Assembly: GCA_016458225.1 (NCBI GenBank)
Contig: JAEMGR010000001.1
Span: 310,001-374,000, forward strand
Direction of reading: 5' to 3'
DNA: 64,000 bases
Origin: Myxococcaceae bacterium JPH2
Lineage (GTDB): Bacteria; Myxococcota; Myxococcia; Myxococcales; Myxococcaceae
In this document: positions 25,751-36,318 of the stretch, piece by piece
Layout: each line of letters opens with the position of its first letter
Position numbering within the stretch: position 1 is the first letter of the stretch
Translations under genes and position numbers: made by a program
Notes under the pieces: model-generated
What the model was told of the DNA's origin: nothing
The model's database searches: none
What the model saw: the letters and a program-made list of their open reading frames with translations, nothing else

Positions 25751-25764
25751 TGCGCACACGGAGG

Positions 25765-27342
25765 CTACGGCCGGCGGCGGTACACGTGGAGGGGCGCGGA
25801 GAAGCCGTCCTGCTCCTCATACGTGACGCCGTCGAGCACCAGCGTGCGGCCCTCCAACCGGACTCCGGCGTCCTTCACCAGGGCGCCCTGGTCGAAGCGC
25901 ACCAGCACCTGCGGCTGCGTCTCCTTCAGGCGCTGGCGGAAGGTGTCCCAGCGAACGCGGGCCATCCGCATCTCGGGCAGGCCCGAGAAGAAGGCGAGCT
26001 GGAGGTCCATGTAGCCAGGGTCATCGTCGATGGCCGCCGCGCCACCCTTCGCCGCCACCTCGTCCTTGAGGAAGCGCGCCACCTGCATCACCGCCACCGG
26101 GTTGGTGGACGTGGGGCTCACCGGCCGCAGCGAGTCTCGCAGGCCCCCTTCCGCGCGAAACGTGAACAGGCCCAGCGCCACGGGCAACGCCACCGCGAGC
26201 ACGCCGCTCAGCCACAACACGCCCTGCCGCACCCACGCCGCGCGGCCCGCCACCACCGCGCTGAAGCCCAGCGCCACGAAGACGGGCAGCACCACCAGCT
26301 GCGTCACCGTGAAGCGCGCCAGCGGAACGAAGTTGAGCAGCACCGCCGCGCGGAAGGTGAAGTACGCGGCCGGCACCACCGCCGCCACCACCAGCCAGCG
26401 CGTCTCCGGGCGCTCGCGCCAGGCCTTCACCATGCCCACGATGCCCAGCAGCGCCACGCCGGGCGTCAGCGTGAAGAGCGCCACCCCGGGCCAGAACCCC
26501 ACCTGCTGCAGGCGCCACCCAATGGAGCCGCCGCCCGAGTCCGCCACCCACTGCTTGTGGAAGTTCTCCACCGCCTTGATGGGGAAGAACGGATCGCCGT
26601 GCGCCATCTCGTTGCCCTGCATCCACAGCAGCGGGAACGGCAGACACACCAACCCGAAGCCCACCGCGCGCGTCAGCGCCACCACCTTGTCCTCGCTGCT
26701 GAAGACGAGCGACACGGTGAGCAGCGGGATGTACATCCACGCGTCGTAGCGCGTCGCACAGGCGAAGTTGAGCAGCACCGCCGCCCAGAACAAGGGCGAG
26801 AAGCGGTTCTCGTCCACCGCCTCCGCGTAGAGCGCGAACACGCCGAGCATGAAGAAGAGCGACACGGCCTCGCTGCCCGCCGTGGTGGAGAACTGCAGGT
26901 GCATGCCCCATGCGGCGAACGCGAGCCCCGCCACCATGCCCGCGCGCCACCCGAACAACCGCCGCGTCAACGCGAACAGCGGCACCACGGACAGCACGCC
27001 GAACAGGAGGCTCACCGCGCGCCCCGCGACCTCCCGGTCCATCACCGACAGCGCCGCGCCCACCGCGTACACGTGCAGCGGCCCGAACTGATAGGCCCCG
27101 TCGCCGTAGGACTTGATGACGTGCGGAGACTGCAACCACCGCTCGGCCAGCTCCGTGCGGACCACCGCGTCGCCGTAGAAGTTCTCGTTGACGGCGAACA
27201 CCACCAGCCGAGGCACGAGCGCGAAGAGCAACAACAGGCCCAGGAGCAGCCGGGTGCTCGGCTCGACGTCGGGCGCGGGCACCGCCGCGAGGCCGGGCGC
27301 GGTGGCGGGGGGAACGGTTGCGGAGCTGGGGGCAGTCGCCAT
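25765..27342 (-). CDS. Glycosyltransferase family 39-like integral membrane protein
   Basis: 525 residues from the ATG at 27342, taken because the upstream extension is Arg-rich and lies before the first helix. About ten to eleven transmembrane helices are followed by a soluble C-terminal portion. The first external loop holds an acidic motif (N-E-N-F-Y-G-D-A-V-V-R) just after helix 1, the position of the catalytic Asp in GT-C enzymes that use polyprenyl-phosphate sugars. Members transfer mannose or other sugars to protein or lipid outside the inner membrane. Acceptor and sugar cannot be read from the sequence. It stands alone on the minus strand, divergent from an ABC exporter. Confidence 0.78.
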   Translation of the reverse strand: MATAPSSATVPPATAPGLAAVPAPDVEPSTRLLLGLLLLFALVPRLVVFAVNENFYGDAVVRTELAERWLQSPHVIKSYGDGAYQFGPLHVYAVGAALSVMDREVAGRAVSLLFGVLSVVPLFALTRRLFGWRAGMVAGLAFAAWGMHLQFSTTAGSEAVSLFFMLGVFALYAEAVDENRFSPLFWAAVLLNFACATRYDAWMYIPLLTVSLVFSSEDKVVALTRAVGFGLVCLPFPLLWMQGNEMAHGDPFFPIKAVENFHKQWVADSGGGSIGWRLQQVGFWPGVALFTLTPGVALLGIVGMVKAWRERPETRWLVVAAVVPAAYFTFRAAVLLNFVPLARFTVTQLVVLPVFVALGFSAVVAGRAAWVRQGVLWLSGVLAVALPVALGLFTFRAEGGLRDSLRPVSPTSTNPVAVMQVARFLKDEVAAKGGAAAIDDDPGYMDLQLAFFSGLPEMRMARVRWDTFRQRLKETQPQVLVRFDQGALVKDAGVRLEGRTLVLDGVTYEEQDGFSAPLHVYRRRP

Positions 27343-27563
27343 GGAGCGCGGGAGGATACGCAGGAAGTACGCAAAACCAAGCCGCCGCCGCGCTCTTGTG
27401 AGCTGCTTGCTCATCTGCGAGTGAGCCAAGGCTCGCCCGCCCTGGGAGCACCCGTACACGCCCCTCGCACCATCCGTGGGCCGGACGCCACGAGCGAGCG
27501 GGCGAAGCCCACGCACCGAGGCAGCAGGGAGACACCCGGTGCGATTTCGGCTCCAATGCGCGG

Positions 27564-28319
27564 ATGCCGCAGGTCGAGGTCGTCTCCCTGGAGAAGACAT
27601 ATCCGCCGCCACCGTTCTCGTGGGCGCGCGGACGTCGCGCGACGGCTCGACCCGCGCTGCGCGGACTCTCCTTCCACGTGGACGCGGGCGAAGTGGTCGC
27701 GCTCATCGGACCGAACGGCGCGGGCAAGTCCACCCTGCTGCGCATCCTCTGCGGCCTCCTCCTCCCAGACGGAGGACACGCGCGGGTGGCGGGGCTCGAT
27801 GTCGTCGAGGGACGCCCCGAGGTGCGCCGTCACGTGGGCGCCGCCCTGAGCGATGACCGGGGCCTGTCCCCTCGGCTCACCCCGCGACAGAACCTGCGCT
27901 TCTTCGCCGCGCTCTACGACGTGCCCTCGCGCGACGTGGACCCGCGCATCGAGGAGCTGGCGCGGATGCTGGAAGCCCAGCCCCTGCTGGACCGGGAGGT
28001 GCGCACCCTGTCCTCCGGGGAGAAGGCCCGCGTGGTGCTCATGCGCGCGATGCTCCACCAGCCGCGCGTGCTGCTCCTCGACGAGGTGACTCGCTCGCTG
28101 GACCCAGGGGCCGCGCGGCGCGTGCGCACCCGGGTGCTCGGCGAGGCGGCGGCGCGCGGCACCGCCGTGCTCTTCGCCAGCCATGACCTGGAAGAAGTCC
28201 GAGCCGTCGCCGCGCGCGTGGTGCTGCTGGACCAGGGCCGCATCGCATCCCAGGGTCCCTACGCGGATGTCCACCCGGCCGCGCAAGCGCTGTTCGCGCT
28301 CGCCGAGGACTCCGCATGA
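27564..28319 (+). CDS. ABC-2 type exporter, ATP-binding protein
   Basis: 251 residues with all nucleotide-binding motifs: Walker A G-P-N-G-A-G-K-S-T (49-57), signature L-S-S-G-E-K-A-R, Walker B V-L-L-L-D-E and H-loop A-S-H-D. The Q-loop glutamine is replaced in A-L-S-D-D-R-G, a form common in ATPases that drive ABC-2 permeases for polysaccharides or drugs. The permease gene overlaps its stop by four bases (ATGA), so the two make one transporter. No substrate-binding protein is encoded nearby, in line with export. The substrate is unknown; the neighbouring glycosyltransferase gene is divergent, so a shared glycan pathway is only a possibility. Confidence 0.92.
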   Translation: MPQVEVVSLEKTYPPPPFSWARGRRATARPALRGLSFHVDAGEVVALIGPNGAGKSTLLRILCGLLLPDGGHARVAGLDVVEGRPEVRRHVGAALSDDRGLSPRLTPRQNLRFFAALYDVPSRDVDPRIEELARMLEAQPLLDREVRTLSSGEKARVVLMRAMLHQPRVLLLDEVTRSLDPGAARRVRTRVLGEAAARGTAVLFASHDLEEVRAVAARVVLLDQGRIASQGPYADVHPAAQALFALAEDSA

Positions 28320-29113
28320 GGCGGCTGCTCGCCTTCCTCCGGCGCGACCTCCAGGTCGCCACCGCCTATCGCCTCAACGCCTTGCTGCTCGCCACGGGTG
28401 GGCTGTTCACCCTCACGCTCTTCTATTTCCTCGCCCGCGCGGTGGGACAGCCCGCGGCCCTCCAAGGCCGGTACGGCGGGGACTATTACTCCTTCGCGCT
28501 CGTGGGGCTCGCCACCGCCACGCTGCTGCGCTCGCTTCAGCGAGGCTTTGGCGAGGCCGTGCGCGCCGCGCAGAACGATGGCTCGCTGGAACCCTTGCTC
28601 GCCGCGCCGCTCCCCACCGTCCAGGTCGTGACCTTGATGGCCGCGGGCCCCGTGGCGGCGAGTCTGGTGCGCGCGGGCATCTTGTTGTCCGCGGGGACGC
28701 TGCTGTTCGGCGCGCGTCTGTCGTTGAACCCGCTGGGGTTCGCCGTGACGCTCATCCTGAGCGTCGTGTCCTTTGGCGCGCTGGGCCTCTTGTCCGCCGC
28801 GTTCGTGCTCGTCTTCAAGCGCGGCGACCCCTTTGCCTATGCGCTGGACATGGCCAGCTATCTGTTCGCGGGTGTTCTCTACCCACCCGACGTCCTCCCT
28901 CCAACATTGCATGCGCTCGCACGCCTGCTCCCCGCCACACATGCCTTGCATGGGCTGCGAGCCGCCGCGCTGAAGGGTGCGGGAATCCCTGAGCTGCTCT
29001 CCACCTGGGGCGTTCTGCTCGCTTTCAGTGCCGTGTTGTGGCCATTGGCCGCATTCGCACTCGCCGCCGCGCGCCGACATGTGGAGCGGACGGGGACGCT
29101 GCCCCACAGTTGA
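28316..29113 (+). CDS. ABC-2 type exporter, permease
   Basis: 265 residues with about six transmembrane helices and the ABC-2 pattern: an N-terminal cytosolic stretch (M-R-R-L-L-A-F-L-R-R-D-L-Q-V), a first helix pair, and the conserved external P-P-D-V-L-P-P-x-L-H-A-L-A-R-L-L-P-x-T-H segment between the last helices. Its start codon lies inside the stop of the ATPase gene (ATGA), which indicates translational coupling. It is the membrane half of the exporter. Two ATPase/permease dimers are expected in the inner membrane. A 326-base region without a gene follows before prkA. Confidence 0.9.
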   Translation: MRRLLAFLRRDLQVATAYRLNALLLATGGLFTLTLFYFLARAVGQPAALQGRYGGDYYSFALVGLATATLLRSLQRGFGEAVRAAQNDGSLEPLLAAPLPTVQVVTLMAAGPVAASLVRAGILLSAGTLLFGARLSLNPLGFAVTLILSVVSFGALGLLSAAFVLVFKRGDPFAYALDMASYLFAGVLYPPDVLPPTLHALARLLPATHALHGLRAAALKGAGIPELLSTWGVLLAFSAVLWPLAAFALAAARRHVERTGTLPHS

Positions 29114-29439
29114 GGGAAGCGAACGTCCACTAGTCACGTGGACAGCGTGGCGCGGGCGTTCACCAATCGCATCCTCGTGAGGGGGGACCTACCCCCTTGG
29201 ACGAGGCTCCCTATAATCAGGCTGCCTTTTCACCCCGTGGTGGGGATGCGCTTGCCCCTCCACGAGCTGACGCGCGGTCCCACTCCGCGGCGGGGTCCCG
29301 AAGGGGCAACAGGGCTGGCGCTGTGCCTGGGACCTCGTTGGGGTGGGTGTGGAATGGCTATCCAGCCCTTCAGGTTCACCATTTTGGCCCCTGTCGGCGG
29401 CGACTTTTCGCACCCGCTGGGCGGCCCCGAGGGAGAGAC
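29114..29439 (+). other. Gene-free leader region upstream of prkA
   Basis: 326 bases hold no credible gene. A perfect TATAAT lies at 29212-29217 but has no -35 at the right distance (TTGGAC at 29197 is only 9 bases upstream). If used, it would give a leader of about 215 bases, GC-rich and able to form several short stems (for example around 29276-29305). I see no riboswitch or convincing sigma-54 site. GGGAG before the ATG at 29440 is the prkA ribosome-binding site. Confidence 0.4.
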
Positions 29440-31503
<2,064 letters not shown>

Positions 31504-31527
31504 CACCCACAGAAGGGGCGACCCGTC

Positions 31528-32637
31528 GTGACCTTGAAGATCCACCAGGACCACTCGCGCTTCAAACAGATCGTCCGCGGGAAGATCAAAGCCAACCTGC
31601 GCCGCTACGTGCAGAAGGGCGAGATGATCGGCAAGAAGGGCAAGGATGCCATCAGCATCCCCATCCCTTTCATCGACATTCCGCGCTTCAAGTATGGCCA
31701 CAAGGAGCAAGGCGGCGTCGGACAGGGCGAGGGCGAGGTGGGCCAGCAGTTGGGCCCCGGGGCTGTCGAGCCCGGGGACGGACACCAGGCCGGCCAGGGC
31801 GAGGGAGACCACGCCCTGGAGGTGGACATCACCCTGGACGAGCTGGCGCAGATATTGGGCGAGGAGCTGCAGTTGCCCAACATCGAGCGGCGCCAGAACG
31901 AGCGGCTCATCACCCAGCGCATCCGCTACACGGGGGTCAACACCACCGGCCCGGAGTCCCTGCGGCACTTCAAGCGCACCTTCAAGCAGGCCCTGAAGCG
32001 GCAGATCGCCACCGGGACGTATGACCCGAAGATGCCGGTCATCATCCCCACGCGCGAGGACCGCCGCTATCGCAGCTACAAGCTGCAGGATCTGCCGGAG
32101 ACGAACGCGGTCATCATCTACATGATGGACGTGTCCGGCTCGATGGGTGACGAGCAGAAGGAGATCGTCCGCATCGAGAGCTTCTGGCTGGATACGTGGC
32201 TGCGCCACCAATACAAGGGATTGGAGTCGCGCTACATCATCCACGACGCCGTGGCGCGCGAGGTGGACCGGGACACGTTCTTCCACACGCGCGAGTCCGG
32301 CGGGACGATGATCTCCAGCGCCTACAAGCTCTGCCGGGACATCATCCTGGCGGACTACCCGAAGAGCGCGTGGAACATCTACCCGTTCCACTTCAGCGAC
32401 GGTGACAACTGGAGCGCGGATGACACGCGCCAGTGCATCGACATGCTCCGCAACGACGTGCTGCCCAACGTCAACCAGTTCGCCTACGGACAGGTGGAGT
32501 CACCCTATGGCAGCGGCCAGTTCATCAAGGACTTGCGCGAGGCGGTGGGAGACACCCCCAACGTCGCGCTGAGCGAGATCGCCGACAAGGACGCCATCTA
32601 CGCCTCCATCAAGGACTTCCTCGGCAAGGGCCGCTGA
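31528..32637 (+). CDS. YeaH/YhbH family protein (DUF444, VWA-like)
   Basis: 369 residues, GTG start at 31528, 24 bases after prkA. The N-terminal part is basic with a conserved opening ([14 protein letters not shown]) and R-F-K-Y-G; a Gly/Gln/Glu-rich insert (~70-95) follows. The C-terminal half is a von Willebrand A domain with a metal-site motif D-V-S-G-S-M-G (Asp201) and a downstream H-F-S-D-G-D-N segment. It is consistently found between prkA and spoVR genes and is thought to act with them in stress survival; the molecular role is unknown. It resembles the AAA+/VWA pairing of the MoxR type, so it may be the adaptor for PrkA. Confidence 0.92.
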   Translation: MTLKIHQDHSRFKQIVRGKIKANLRRYVQKGEMIGKKGKDAISIPIPFIDIPRFKYGHKEQGGVGQGEGEVGQQLGPGAVEPGDGHQAGQGEGDHALEVDITLDELAQILGEELQLPNIERRQNERLITQRIRYTGVNTTGPESLRHFKRTFKQALKRQIATGTYDPKMPVIIPTREDRRYRSYKLQDLPETNAVIIYMMDVSGSMGDEQKEIVRIESFWLDTWLRHQYKGLESRYIIHDAVAREVDRDTFFHTRESGGTMISSAYKLCRDIILADYPKSAWNIYPFHFSDGDNWSADDTRQCIDMLRNDVLPNVNQFAYGQVESPYGSGQFIKDLREAVGDTPNVALSEIADKDAIYASIKDFLGKGR

Positions 32638-32672
32638 CGCGGTCCCACCGGGGCATGCCGGAGCACCCGCCG

Positions 32673-34166
32673 ATGCCCAAGAGCCTCACACCCCGCCTCG
32701 CCCAGCTCCGGGATGAAATCCATGGCCACGCCAAGGAGTTCGGCCTGGATTTCTTCGACACCGTCTTCGAGATGGTGAGCTACGACGAGATGAACATGGT
32801 GGCCGCCTACGGCGGCTTCCCCACGCGCTATCCGCACTGGCGCTGGGGCATGGAGTACGAGCAGCTCGCCAAGGGCTACGAGTACGGCCTGAGCAAGATC
32901 TATGAACTCGTCATCAACAACGACCCTTGCTACGCGTACTTGATGGAGAGCAACCCGGAGGTGGACCAGAAGCTGGTGATGGCCCACGTCTACGGTCACT
33001 GCGACTTCTTCAAGAACAACTTCTCCTTCCGGCACACCAACCGCCGGATGATTGACGAGATGGCCAACCACGCCACGCGGGTGCGCCGCTGGGTGGACAA
33101 GCTGGGCGTGGAGAAGGTGGAGGACTTCATCGACCGGGCCCTCAGCCTGGAGAACCTCATTGACCAGCACTCGCCTCACATCCGCCGCAATCCGGACCCC
33201 AAGCGGGTGGAGGACGAGCGCAAGGCGAACGAGGGCGTGGAGGGCTTCAAGGTGGGCCGCGAGTACATGCGCGGCTACATCAACCCTTCCGAGTTCCTCG
33301 ACTCACAGCGGCGCAAGGTGGAGGACGAGAAGCAGCGGGCGAAGCGCTTCCCGGAGCGCCCCCAGCGCGATGTGCTGATGTTCCTGTTGGAGCACGCGCC
33401 GCTGGAGCCGTGGGAGGCGGACATCCTCGCCATCCTGCGCGACGAGGCCTATTACTTCGCGCCCCAAGGCCAGACGAAGATCATGAACGAGGGGTGGGCC
33501 AGCTACTGGCACTCCACCATCATGACCCGGCGGGCCCTGCGCGACGATGAAATCATCGACTACGCGGACCACCACTCGGGCACCATGGGCACGCGCCCCG
33601 GCGCCATCAATCCCTACAAGCTGGGCATCGAGCTGTGGCGGGACATCGAGGACCGGTGGAACAAGGGCAAGTTCGGCAAGGAGTGGGACGAGTGCGATGA
33701 CCTGCGCGCGCGCCACGCGTGGGACAAGAAGCTGGGCGCCGGCCGCGAGAAGATTTTCGAGGTCCGCAAGCACTACAACGACATCACCTTCATCGACACG
33801 TTCCTCACGCCCGAGTTCGCGCTGGAGCAGAAGCTCTTCGTGTATGGGTTCAACGACAAGCGCAACTCGTGGGAGATCCTCAACCGCGAGTTCCGCAAGG
33901 TGAAGGCGAAGCTGCTCCAGGGCCTCACCAACTTCGGCCAGCCCATCATCGAGGTGGTGGACGGCAACTTCGAGAACCGCGGCGAGATGCTCCTGGCCCA
34001 CAAGCACGACGGGCAGGACCTCAAGGGCGACTACGCCCGCGAGACGCTGCGCAACCTCCAGTCCCTCTGGCGCCGGCCCGTGAACATCATCACGCGCTAC
34101 GACGCCAAGGGCGCCATGCTGCGCTTCGACGGGCAGAACCACTCCGAGAAGAAGGTGGAGCTGTAG
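32673..34166 (+). CDS. SpoVR family protein
   Basis: 497 residues from the ATG at 32673, which has CGGAG 9 bases upstream; the ATG at 32655 would add six residues. The whole length matches Spo[25 protein letters not shown] near residue 40, [11 protein letters not shown], and N-E-G-W-A-S-Y-W-H near 275. The His/Glu-rich motifs suggest a metal site but no biochemical activity is established. In Bacillus the gene affects spore cortex formation; in E. coli (YcgB) it accompanies yeaG and yeaH in stress. Third gene of the prkA unit, 35 bases after the second. Confidence 0.93.
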   Translation: MPKSLTPRLAQLRDEIHGHAKEFGLDFFDTVFEMVSYDEMNMVAAYGGFPTRYPHWRWGMEYEQLAKGYEYGLSKIYELVINNDPCYAYLMESNPEVDQKLVMAHVYGHCDFFKNNFSFRHTNRRMIDEMANHATRVRRWVDKLGVEKVEDFIDRALSLENLIDQHSPHIRRNPDPKRVEDERKANEGVEGFKVGREYMRGYINPSEFLDSQRRKVEDEKQRAKRFPERPQRDVLMFLLEHAPLEPWEADILAILRDEAYYFAPQGQTKIMNEGWASYWHSTIMTRRALRDDEIIDYADHHSGTMGTRPGAINPYKLGIELWRDIEDRWNKGKFGKEWDECDDLRARHAWDKKLGAGREKIFEVRKHYNDITFIDTFLTPEFALEQKLFVYGFNDKRNSWEILNREFRKVKAKLLQGLTNFGQPIIEVVDGNFENRGEMLLAHKHDGQDLKGDYARETLRNLQSLWRRPVNIITRYDAKGAMLRFDGQNHSEKKVEL

Positions 34167-34262
34167 GCCCACCCGAAGCAGCCAGCCAGGCGGGCCTGAG
34201 AGGTTTCCCAGTCAGGAGTTGGGCGAGGGCGCGGGTGTCCACTACACTCGCGCCCCTTGCTC

Positions 34263-35447
34263 ATGAAGACCTCTGCCCTGCTCTGTCTGCTCGCCCTGCT
34301 GGTGGCCTCGTCCTCCGAAGCCGCCATCCGCTACGACATCAAGAACCGGCGCATCCAGCCGAGGCAGACCCTGGCGGGCGCGCTGCATGAAGCGGCGCTG
34401 CCGGACGCGCAGGTGGAGGCCGTCATCGCGGCGCTGGAGGGCGTGTTCGACTTCCGCAAGTCGCGCGTGGGCGACCAGTTCCGCCTGGTGATGCGCGACG
34501 GCGAGCTGGACTTCTTCGACTACCGCCAGAGCACGGTGGACGAGTGGCAGGTGCGCCGCGACGGCGAGAAGTACGTGGGCAGCAAGCGCTCCATCGAGGT
34601 GGAGAAGCAGGTGTCGCTCGTCGCGCTGGAGATCAACACGTCGCTGTACGAGGCGGCGCTGGAGGCGGGCGAGGACCCGGCCATCGGCTTGGTGCTGTCG
34701 GACGTGTTCGCGTGGGACATCGACTTCTACCGCGACGTGCGCAAGGGCGACACGGCGCGCGCCCTGGTGGAGAAGTTCGTCTCCAAGGGTCGCGTGCTGC
34801 GCTACGGCGAGGTGCTGGCGGCCACGTACGAGGGCGGGCTCGTGGGCAACAAGAAGGTGTTCCGCTACGTGACGCCGGACGGGCAGGCCAACTACTTCCA
34901 GGAGGACGGCGCGAGCGCGAAGAAGTCCTTCCTCAAGAGCCCGCTGAAGTACGCGCACGTCACCAGCGGCTACGGCTCGCGCTTCCACCCGGTGCTCCAG
35001 TACGTGAAGAACCACAACGGGGTGGACTACGGCACGCCCATTGGCACGCCGGTGTGGGCCGTGGCGGACGGCACCGTGGTGCAGGCGGGCAACGCGGGCG
35101 CGGCGGGCAACATGGTCGTCCTGCGCCACAGCAACGGCTTCGAGACGCAGTACATGCACCTGTCCGGCTTCGCGCAGGGCGTGCGCGCGGGCCTGCGCGT
35201 GTCCCAGAAGCAGGTGATTGCCTATTCGGGCAACACCGGGCGCTCCACCGGACCGCACCTGCACTTCGGCCTCAAGCGCGGCGGCCAGTACACCAACCCG
35301 CTCACCCAGAAGTTCCCTCGCGCGGACCCGCTGCCCAAGGCGCAGCTGCCGGACTTCCTCGCCAAGACGCACGAGCTGGCGCAGCAGCTCCAGGCCGTCT
35401 CCGTGGCCGCGGTGGCCGGCCAGGCGCCCGCCCCTACCGCCAAATAG
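34263..35447 (+). CDS. M23 (LytM-type) peptidoglycan endopeptidase family protein
   Basis: 394 residues from the ATG at 34263. A signal peptide (1-20, S-S-S-E-A-A cut region) is followed by an OapA/LysM-like helper region (R-R-I-Q-P-R-Q-T-L-A-G-A-L near residue 30) and a beta-strand linker, then the M23 domain: G-Y-G-S-R-F-H-P-V, H251-x3-D255 in H-N-G-V-D-Y-G, and H332-L-H334. All zinc ligands are present, so an active D,D-endopeptidase on peptidoglycan is expected in the periplasm. The layout is that of MepM/YebA-like enzymes. It follows the spoVR gene by 96 bases and may have its own promoter. An 18-base tandem duplication lies over its stop codon. Confidence 0.92.
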   Translation: MKTSALLCLLALLVASSSEAAIRYDIKNRRIQPRQTLAGALHEAALPDAQVEAVIAALEGVFDFRKSRVGDQFRLVMRDGELDFFDYRQSTVDEWQVRRDGEKYVGSKRSIEVEKQVSLVALEINTSLYEAALEAGEDPAIGLVLSDVFAWDIDFYRDVRKGDTARALVEKFVSKGRVLRYGEVLAATYEGGLVGNKKVFRYVTPDGQANYFQEDGASAKKSFLKSPLKYAHVTSGYGSRFHPVLQYVKNHNGVDYGTPIGTPVWAVADGTVVQAGNAGAAGNMVVLRHSNGFETQYMHLSGFAQGVRAGLRVSQKQVIAYSGNTGRSTGPHLHFGLKRGGQYTNPLTQKFPRADPLPKAQLPDFLAKTHELAQQLQAVSVAAVAGQAPAPTAK

Positions 35448-35480
35448 CGCGCGGCTGGCAGGTAGCGCGCGGCTAGGTCC
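35445..35480. repeat. 18-base tandem duplication spanning the gap between convergent stop codons
   Basis: TAGCGCGCGGCT occurs at 35445-35456 and again at 35463-35474, 18 bases apart. The first copy contains the TAG stop of the peptidase gene; the second overlaps the stop of the minus-strand TIGR02265 gene. It looks like a small local duplication at the junction of two convergent genes. Confidence 0.7.
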
Positions 35481-36057
35481 ACTCAATCACGAAGTCGAAC
35501 TCCGCCAGCCCCAGGGCCGTGCCCACCACCCGGCCCTCGCGCCCCAGGGCCGCCAGCGCCGCGGCCAGGATGCCCTCGTGGACCGGCAGGGGCAGCATGT
35601 CCCCTCGGAAGTGCAGGCGAATCTTCCGCTCGCCCAGCGGCTGGTAGTCCCGCTCCCCGTAGCTCACCGACGTGGAGTACGCCGCGGGCGCGTTGCAGTA
35701 GATGCGCTTGGGGTCCGTCCCCTGGATGAGGCGCAGGAGCGTCTGCCCCACCGCGGACTCGAAGAAGCCCTTCGCGATGGCGTCCCCGCACGCGCGCAGG
35801 GCCTCGTCGCGCGAGGCGTAGTGCGCCCGCAGCGTCTCCGCCGTGCCGTACAGGAGCCGCAGGAAGTCCACGACCGGGTACGAGAAGAAGTCCACCGGGG
35901 GGCGGGAGAACAAGAGCCCCCGCAGGCGCTCCGCCGCCTCCAGCCCTTGCTTGCGCTCCACCAGCGCCAGCACCGCCGAGAAGCTCAGGCCCCGGACCGT
36001 GTCCCCCGGCCGGGACATGGCGATCCGCTGCTCCAGGTCACTGTCAAGGCGCGCCAT
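35473..36057 (-). CDS. TIGR02265/DUF2378 family protein (Myxococcus paralogous family)
   Basis: 194 residues, the typical size of this family. Recognisable parts are D-T-V-R-G-L-S-F near residue 20, the central F-F-S-Y-P-V-V-D-F-L-R-L-L-Y segment and the late Y-x-x-S-V-S-Y-G-E-R-x-Y block. The family is expanded in Myxococcus and relatives and has no known function. The charged N-terminus and lack of hydrophobic helices suggest a cytosolic protein. It is convergent with the M23 peptidase gene and divergent from glycogen phosphorylase across 261 bases. Presence of this family is one reason to place the window in the Myxococcaceae. Confidence 0.85.
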   Translation of the reverse strand: MARLDSDLEQRIAMSRPGDTVRGLSFSAVLALVERKQGLEAAERLRGLLFSRPPVDFFSYPVVDFLRLLYGTAETLRAHYASRDEALRACGDAIAKGFFESAVGQTLLRLIQGTDPKRIYCNAPAAYSTSVSYGERDYQPLGERKIRLHFRGDMLPLPVHEGILAAALAALGREGRVVGTALGLAEFDFVIEWT

Positions 36058-36318
36058 GATGGCGCGTTCTACTCCAATTCCGGCTTCAAACGACTCCTCA
36101 CATTAACCTGAGAAGACACACCTACCGTGTCAGAGGGCACGCGCCGCGTCACGAAGTCCCGGGAGCCCCCTTGCCCCCGGGTTGTCCGAGTGAGCAGTCC
36201 AGGCGGGGCACCCACGCTTTCCCATGCCAGGGGGGTGCGGGCACGGTAGCCTCGCGGGCCGCGCGGACCCAGGCGTCCGCGGCCTGTCCACCCTCCTGGC
36301 CCCCGAGACACTCGAACC

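Noticed and set aside
29197-29217. TTGGAC and TATAAT as a promoter for prkA
   Set aside because: Spacing is 9 bases, far from the usual 16-18; only the TATAAT box is kept as a weak note.
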